This document shows positions 17,848 through 21,390 of a stretch of 21,390 bases of DNA, piece after piece; position 1 is the first letter of the stretch; every line of letters begins with the position of its first letter. The notes below the pieces were generated by a model. That model saw only the letters and a program-made list of their open reading frames with translations, searched no databases and was not told where the DNA came from. The stretch comes from Chloracidobacterium sp. UBA3360. GTDB lineage: Bacteria > Acidobacteriota > Blastocatellia > Pyrinomonadales > Pyrinomonadaceae. The DNA lies in the NCBI GenBank assembly GCA_002360555.1, contig DEQS01000050.1, forward strand, positions 1-21,390. The letters run 5' to 3'. A program made the position numbers and the translations under genes.

Positions 17848-17948
17848 GGGTTCTGTTACTTAGTAAATGGTAAATAGTGAATGGTGAATAGTTTCTGTCT
17901 ATTCACTATTTTCGATTCACTATTCACTAGTGTCTGCCGCTAGAACCC
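17848..17948. repeat. Heptad inverted-repeat element (RGTRAAT) between rplJ and rplL
   Basis: Five in-phase heptads of (A/G)GT(A/G)AAT type (17862-17896) are followed after four bases by five of ATTCACT type (17901-17935). The inner pair GTGAATAG (17884-17891) and CTATTCAC (17899-17906) is a perfect 8-pair stem. The whole is bracketed by a perfect 7-base inverted repeat, GGGTTCT (17848-17854) and AGAACCC (17942-17948), giving a 101-base nested palindrome with the look of a small mobile-like element. Confidence 0.85.
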
Positions 17949-18062
17949 AGGGACTTCTCAAGAACGGGTTGCATCACCTTTCTTTGTCTGTCCGAAGTCG
18001 CGTGACCTGACAAATCACTTGACTCGCTTTCCTTGGTACGGCTCACAGACATTTCTGTCCGC

Positions 18063-18097
18063 AATTCCAAATTTGAAATCTGAAATTTCAAATTCGA
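18063..18097. repeat. Heptad palindrome (AATTTGA) after rplJ
   Basis: Five in-phase heptads of AATTTGA type lie at 18063-18097. They contain a perfect 10-pair stem, AATTTGAAAT (18070-18079) with ATTTCAAATT (18085-18094), around a 5-base loop. It is AT-rich and has no U-tract on either strand. Confidence 0.8.
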
Positions 18098-18130
18098 TCT
18101 TTAACGAGATCCATAGATCTCGAAACTTAA

Positions 18131-18874
18131 TTATTCAGCCTTTTCCTCAGCCTCTGCTTCGGGGGCTTCTTCAACAACTTTTTCGGCCGGAGCTTCTTCC
18201 GCAGCCGCTTCGACTGTTTCTTCAACCGCAACTTCGACTGCCGGTGCTTCTTCCGCTGCCGTTGTTTCGGTTACTTCCGCTTCAGCGGGAGCAGCTTCTT
18301 CCACCGCAGGTGCAGCCGCCGGAGCGGCTTCGACAGCGGGTGTTCCCGCTGCACGGCCTTCTTGCTTACCGATCTGATCGATCACAACTGCCAGATCACG
18401 CGGCACGGCATTAATGACCGTGACGATACGTTGTGCCTGACTGTTGAGAACAAACAACAGCTTGGAAATAAGCTCTTCTTTGCTCGGCAGATTTGCGATC
18501 GTCGTTAGCTGTGTAAGGTCTACCAGCTTGCCATCGACGACACCCGTTTTAAAGGTGTAAATGTCGGCGTTGTCTTTCATGAACTTCGAAATTGCTTTCG
18601 AAAGAACGACCGGGTCATTTTCTGTCCACGCGATCGCGGTCACGCCCTTGAAATGCTCGCTTGCATTCTCAAACTGCGTTCCCTTAACGGCGATACGTGC
18701 CAGAGTGTTTTTTACGACTTCGTATTTCGCACCCGCTTCACGCAAAGAGTTGCGAAATTCCTGGTCCTTTTGGACCGTCACTCCCGAAAAGCTAACGACC
18801 ATAGCGGACGTCGACTTTTGCAGCGATTCGGTGAGGGCGGTCAGATCTGTTTGTTTTGTTTCTCTTGATTTCAT
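18131..18874 (-). CDS. rplJ: 50S ribosomal protein L10 with long acidic tail
   Basis: Residues 1-170 are a normal L10, including 'KYEVVKNTLARIAVKGT' and 'GVTAIAWTENDPVVLSKAI'. A long helix (about 145-170) is where L7/L12 dimers dock. L10 anchors the stalk to 23S rRNA. The family is usually about 165-180 residues; this one is 247, because residues 173-247 form a tail made almost only of Ala, Glu, Pro, Val and Thr. The tail is low-complexity, strongly acidic and probably disordered. A GAGGAG site precedes the ATG, 19 bases after rplA. No L10-leader-type structure fits in that gap, so autoregulation, if present, must act elsewhere. Confidence 0.97.
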   Translation of the reverse strand: MKSRETKQTDLTALTESLQKSTSAMVVSFSGVTVQKDQEFRNSLREAGAKYEVVKNTLARIAVKGTQFENASEHFKGVTAIAWTENDPVVLSKAISKFMKDNADIYTFKTGVVDGKLVDLTQLTTIANLPSKEELISKLLFVLNSQAQRIVTVINAVPRDLAVVIDQIGKQEGRAAGTPAVEAAPAAAPAVEEAAPAEAEVTETTAAEEAPAVEVAVEETVEAAAEEAPAEKVVEEAPEAEAEEKAE

Positions 18875-18893
18875 TTCTTTACTCGCTCCTCAC

Positions 18894-19586
18894 TTATGCG
18901 TACGCAAGCTCATCGAGCAATACGCCCGGGCTCATCGTTGCGGCTAAGTTAATTTTCTTTAGATAACGGCCTTTCGCAGTGGTCGGCTTTGCCTTCATCA
19001 CAGCGGTGATCAGGACCTTGGTATTTTCGGCCAATTTAGCGTCGTCAAACGACACTTTGCCGACCGGCGAGTGAATAACGCCCGTTTTATCAACGCGATA
19101 TTCGACCTTACCGGCCTTGGTCTCTTCGATGGCGGTTTTAACGTCCATCGTGACCGTTCCTGTTTTTGGATTTGGCATCAGGCCTCGAGGACCGAGGACC
19201 TTACCCAATTGTCCGACCTTGCCCATCATGTCGGGCGTTGCGATCAGTGCGTCAAAATCGAGCCAGCCGCCTTTGATCTTTTCGACGAGCTCGTCGCCGC
19301 CTGCGAGATCGGCACCGGCCGCTTCGGCCTCTTTGATCTTGTCGCCCTGTGCGATGACAACGACCTTTTTGGCGTCACCACCAAGTCCGTGTGGCAATAC
19401 GATGGTGCCGCGGACTAGCTGATCTGCTTTACGCGGATCGACGCCCAGCCACATCGTCAGTTCGACCGTTTCGTCAAACTTTGCAAATGCGACCTCTTTC
19501 AATTTCGAGACCGCTTCTTCAAGTGTGTGCTTCTTGTGCGGCTCGATCTTTTCCAGAGCCGCCAAGTATTTCTTTCCTCTTTTCAT
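18894..19586 (-). CDS. rplA: 50S ribosomal protein L1
   Basis: This 230-residue protein is full length for the family. It carries the L1 signature region 'IATPDMMGKVGQLGKVLGPR' followed by GLMPNPKTGTV (115-145). It also has the N-terminal 'KRGKKYLAALEKI' and the late 'KVSFDDAKLAENTK' typical of L1. L1 binds 23S rRNA at the E-site stalk and in many bacteria represses its own operon by binding the mRNA. GGAGG lies five bases before the ATG, a strong ribosome site. It is the partner of rplK upstream. Confidence 0.98.
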   Translation of the reverse strand: MKRGKKYLAALEKIEPHKKHTLEEAVSKLKEVAFAKFDETVELTMWLGVDPRKADQLVRGTIVLPHGLGGDAKKVVVIAQGDKIKEAEAAGADLAGGDELVEKIKGGWLDFDALIATPDMMGKVGQLGKVLGPRGLMPNPKTGTVTMDVKTAIEETKAGKVEYRVDKTGVIHSPVGKVSFDDAKLAENTKVLITAVMKAKPTTAKGRYLKKINLAATMSPGVLLDELAYA

Positions 19587-19636
19587 TATACCTCCAGGTA
19601 TTAACGAACGCGTTAACGTTCTCCCTTATGAGACAC

Positions 19637-19679
19637 ATAGGACGTATATGTCCTATATGACCAATTTATTCAATGGTCA
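19637..19679 (-). promoter_or_regulatory. Paired hairpins in the rplK-rplA spacer
   Basis: Two small hairpins lie in the 79-base spacer. ATAGGAC/GTCCTAT (19637-19643 with 19650-19656) has a 6-base loop. TGACCA/TGGTCA (19658-19663 with 19674-19679) overlaps the rplK stop. They could be processing or L1-regulation sites, but I cannot match a defined L1-binding consensus. Confidence 0.35.
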
Positions 19680-20091
19680 ATCCCATCGACTTAGCCGTTC
19701 CCTCGATGGTCCGCATTGCGGCGGCGAGGTCGGTCGTGTTGAGATCGACCATTTTCTTTTTGGCGATCTCTTCGATCTGCGCGCGTTTGATGCTGCCGAC
19801 CTTTTCACGATTAGCTTTGCCCGAACCTTTGGCGATACCCGAAGCCTTTCTCAAAAGGTCGGCCGCCGGCGGCGTTTTCGTTTCAAACGTGAACGAGCGA
19901 TCCGCATAAACAGTGATTACGACCGGGATCTTCATGTCCGGATCGTCGTTTTGCGTTTTAGCGTTGAACGCCTTGCAAAACTCCATGATGTTAACGCCGT
20001 GCTGACCCAACGCGGGGCCGATCGGCGGCGCAGGGTTGGCCTTACCGGCCGGGATCTGCAACTTAATGTAGCCTTCTATCTTCTTTGCCAT
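19666..20091 (-). CDS. rplK: 50S ribosomal protein L11
   Basis: This 141-residue protein is full length. It contains the conserved N-terminal block 'GKANPAPPIGPALGQHGVNI' with 'MEFCKAFNAKT' following. The C-terminal RNA-binding domain includes 'KKKMVDLNTTDLAAAMRTIEG'. L11 forms the GTPase-associated centre with 23S rRNA and is the target region of thiostrepton-type antibiotics. It stands between nusG and rplA in the usual order. The ATG start gives the standard MAKKI N-terminus, though no strong Shine-Dalgarno is visible just upstream. Confidence 0.99.
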   Translation of the reverse strand: MAKKIEGYIKLQIPAGKANPAPPIGPALGQHGVNIMEFCKAFNAKTQNDDPDMKIPVVITVYADRSFTFETKTPPAADLLRKASGIAKGSGKANREKVGSIKRAQIEEIAKKKMVDLNTTDLAAAMRTIEGTAKSMGLTIE

Positions 20092-20110
20092 AACTGTTTT
20101 CGATTAACGA

Positions 20111-20131
20111 TCCCGATGTTTTATATCGGGA
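20111..20131 (-). promoter_or_regulatory. Hairpin in the nusG-rplK spacer
   Basis: TCCCGAT (20111-20117) and ATCGGGA (20125-20131) form a perfect 7-pair stem with a 7-base loop, 20 bases before the rplK ATG. There is no U-tract. It is a candidate regulatory or processing hairpin. Confidence 0.4.
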
Positions 20132-20141
20132 ATGTCCTCAT

Positions 20142-20702
20142 TTATTCTTCTTCTGCAAACGTAACCTTTTCTACTTCTAAAAATGTCAGCTCGTACGGTG
20201 TCGAGCGGCCAAAAATTGTGATCGAAACCTTGAGCGTCGATTTGTCTTCGTTGACCTCTTCGACCTTGCCGGTAAAGCTCGCAAACGGCCCCGACTTGAT
20301 CCTGACGACCTCGCCGACAGTGTAGGTGAATTTTGGTTTCGGTTTTTCGGTCGCGACCTCAATGTTATGCACGATCTGATCGACCTCAGCCTGTGACAGC
20401 GGCGTAGGCATTTTACCGCCTAAGAAACCCGTCACCTTTGGCGTCGATTTGATCGCGTGAAAAACGTTATCTGGCGGCTTTCCGGTATCGCCGCACTCGA
20501 TCTCGACAAGCACATATCCGGGATAAAACATCCGCTCGGAAACATACTCTTTATTGCCGCGCATCTCGACGACCTTTTCTTTCGGGAGCAAAACGCCGGT
20601 TATCTGTTCGGCCAGCTCCATGTCGCGAATGCGCGCATTCAGGCTCTCGACAACCTTGTTCTCGTGACCCGAATATGTGTGGATAAAATACCACTGCTTC
20701 AT
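20142..20702 (-). CDS. nusG: Transcription termination/antitermination protein NusG
   Basis: This 186-residue NusG begins KQWYFIHTYSGHENKV, the standard NGN-domain start. It has 'SERMFYPGYVLVEIE' in the NGN core and a C-terminal KOW domain 'VGEVVRIKSGPFASFTGKVE' (about 129-156). NusG binds RNA polymerase, raises processivity and links it to Rho or the ribosome. I chose the ATG at 20702 over the in-frame TTG at 20708 because it gives the standard N-terminus and leaves 9 bases after the AGGGA site. It follows secE by 15 bases, the usual pairing. Confidence 0.98.
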   Translation of the reverse strand: MKQWYFIHTYSGHENKVVESLNARIRDMELAEQITGVLLPKEKVVEMRGNKEYVSERMFYPGYVLVEIECGDTGKPPDNVFHAIKSTPKVTGFLGGKMPTPLSQAEVDQIVHNIEVATEKPKPKFTYTVGEVVRIKSGPFASFTGKVEEVNEDKSTLKVSITIFGRSTPYELTFLEVEKVTFAEEE

Positions 20703-20717
20703 GTTCAAATATCCCTT

Positions 20718-20960
20718 TTAGGCTCCGGCGATCTTATTGACCAACCACGTTAAGGCCTGCAAAATGTACACCCATCCCTGATCGACCAGAAATAAGTAAG
20801 TCGCGAAAAAGAGAACGCTGATGATCACGATGATCGTCGTATTCTTAACATCGTTCGACGACGGAAATGATGTTTTGTCGAGTTCGCTGCGGGTCTTTTT
20901 TACAAACTCGCCGATTCCCTCTTTATGTTTACCCTCAGCGGGTGTGACCATCTCTGACAC
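20718..20960 (-). CDS. secE: Preprotein translocase subunit SecE
   Basis: This 80-residue protein with a single membrane helix (about 41-59) is the short SecE form found in most bacteria. The conserved amphipathic segment 'FVKKTRSELDKTSFPSSNDV' precedes the helix. SecE clamps SecY in the translocon. The start is GTG at 20960, chosen because AGGAG lies four bases upstream; the in-frame ATG three codons later would sit too far from it. The gene begins just after tRNA-Trp and was probably cut from the same transcript. Confidence 0.95.
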   Translation of the reverse strand: MSEMVTPAEGKHKEGIGEFVKKTRSELDKTSFPSSNDVKNTTIIVIISVLFFATYLFLVDQGWVYILQALTWLVNKIAGA

Positions 20961-20979
20961 TTCTTCTCTCCTATCTAAC

Positions 20980-21055
20980 TGGCAGGGGTACCAGGACTCG
21001 AACCCGGACCTAAGGTTTTGGAGACCTCCATGCTAACCATTGACACCATACCCCT
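20980..21055 (-). tRNA. tRNA-Trp (anticodon CCA)
   Basis: The sequence folds as a full cloverleaf on the minus strand. The acceptor AGGGGTA pairs with TACCCCT. The anticodon stem is GAGGT/ACCTT with loop CTCCAAA (anticodon CCA), the T arm is CCGGG/CCTGG around TTCGAGT, and the variable loop has four bases. The discriminator is G and the 3' CCA is encoded. It lies between rpmG and secE, a common bacterial arrangement. Confidence 0.97.
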
Positions 21056-21074
21056 GAATATTAGTGCAAAGTTT

Positions 21075-21142
21075 AGAGTGGAAAGTGGAAAGTGGTAGAA
21101 AACTCTGCCACTTTCCACTATCAACTCTCCACTATCAACTAC
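21075..21142. repeat. Heptad inverted-repeat array (AAAGTGG) between rpmG and tRNA-Trp
   Basis: Three in-phase heptads of AAAGTGG type (21075-21095) are followed by five of CCACTAT type (21108-21142). AGTGGAAAGTGG (21084-21095) and CCACTTTCCACT (21108-21119) form a perfect 12-pair stem with a 12-base loop. The last heptad contains the rpmG stop codon (21139-21141). Confidence 0.9.
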
Positions 21143-21291
21143 TTGTTTTCTTTATGCAGCTGATGACAACGGCAGCGACGGCAAAACTTTTTAAGCTCAA
21201 GCCTGTTTGGCGTGTTCTTTTTGTTCTTTGTCGTTACGTAGTTGCGCTCTTTGCACTCAGTGCACTGCAAAATAATATTATCTCTTGGCAT
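21139..21291 (-). CDS. rpmG: 50S ribosomal protein L33
   Basis: This 50-residue product begins MPRDNIILQCTECKERNY and ends with a CRRC-containing segment and LHKENK. It keeps the four zinc-type cysteines (10, 13, 37, 40), so it is the zinc-binding (C+) form; a fifth Cys is at 42. The family is normally 49-55 residues. GAGGA lies four bases before the ATG. It sits just downstream of tuf, as often seen. Confidence 0.95.
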   Translation of the reverse strand: MPRDNIILQCTECKERNYVTTKNKKNTPNRLELKKFCRRCRCHQLHKENK

Positions 21292-21298
21292 AATTCCT

Positions 21299-21367
21299 CA
21301 GTTGGCGGTTGGCAGTAACAGTTGGCAGGATCAAATCCGACTGCCTACTGCTGCTGCCTACTGCCGC
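21299..21367. repeat. Heptad array (GGCAGTT/ACTGCCT) between tuf and rpmG
   Basis: Units of CAGTTGG type (21299-21332, one of them shortened to six bases) face units of ACTGCCT/CTGCCTA type (21340-21367). Pairing between halves is imperfect. The array fills the spacer and abuts the rpmG ribosome site. Confidence 0.75.
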
Positions 21368-21370
21368 TTT

Positions 21371-21390
21371 CTATTCCACAATCTCCGACA
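21371..21390 (-). CDS. tuf: Probable 3' end of elongation factor Tu gene (rest outside window)
   Basis: The last bases on the minus strand read as codons for S-E-I-V-E followed by TAG (21373-21371). EF-Tu proteins commonly end in such a sequence, and tuf is the usual gene just before rpmG/secE. The assignment rests on five residues plus context. Confidence 0.5.

Larger units (their letters stand above)
17824..18130 (-). other. Long rplJ-rplL intergenic region with two repeat arrays
   Basis: This 307-base stretch between rplJ and rplL has no supportable gene on either strand. It contains the heptad element at 17848-17948, the heptad palindrome at 18063-18097, and a 7-pair hairpin CGAGATC/GATCTCG with a CATA loop (18105-18122) just after rplJ. 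The stretch in between (17949-18062) shows no recognisable feature. Confidence 0.7.

Noticed and set aside
18019..18414. + strand frame over the rplJ tail and rplJ-rplL spacer, Leu/Pro/Gln rich
   Set aside because: It is the antisense reading of the low-complexity Ala/Glu tail of L10; the composition explains it.
18875..18893. L10 leader (autoregulatory RNA) before rplJ
   Set aside because: The rplA-rplJ gap is only 19 bases, with no room for the structure.
20703..20708. NusG start at the TTG at 20708
   Set aside because: The ATG two codons later gives the standard N-terminus and better spacing from AGGGA.

Overview
The window most likely comes from an Acidobacteriota genome, probably class Blastocatellia. 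This is inference from protein style: an M13 peptidase, a TonB-C protein with an N-terminal extension, giant secreted TPR proteins, an L10 with a long Ala/Glu tail, and beta/beta' subunits of about 1480 and 1433 residues with lineage inserts. GC looks slightly above 50%. No phage, transposase, integrase or CRISPR was seen.

Layout. Positions 1-4245 are on the + strand: the 3' end of an HD-domain phosphohydrolase gene, a secreted TonB-C-domain protein, a PlsC-type acyltransferase (these three packed as an operon), then a separately spaced secreted M13 metallopeptidase. A symmetric terminator at about 4256-4294 separates these from a convergent minus-strand pair (4340-7921): a 651-residue secreted TPR protein followed 9 bases later by a 538-residue secreted protein of unknown function. 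From 8182 to the right edge, everything is on the minus strand and forms the classical transcription/translation cluster. In transcription order it runs: tuf (last codons only), rpmG, tRNA-Trp(CCA), secE, nusG, rplK, rplA, rplJ, rplL, rpoB, rpoC, then an intrinsic terminator.

The genes of the right-hand cluster are standard, but the junctions are not. Five junctions hold short arrays of strictly seven-base repeats: tuf/rpmG, rpmG/tRNA, rplJ/rplL (two arrays), rpoB/rpoC, and the start of the TonB-C gene. Each array has its own consensus. All but the last are arranged as forward copies followed by inverted copies, so they can fold into hairpins. They share architecture (period 7, inverted halves) rather than sequence. 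This is the main structure that ordinary annotation does not explain. At the TonB-C gene, a TTTTGCC heptad encodes the hydrophobic core of the signal peptide. Because 7 and 3 are coprime, this heptad gives the same peptide cycle in every frame.

Other unusual points are a cysteine-rich insert (four Cys pairs) in the N-terminal part of RpoB, a 75-residue Ala/Glu/Pro/Val tail on L10, a 307-base gap between rplJ and rplL, and a 393-base leader before rpoB.
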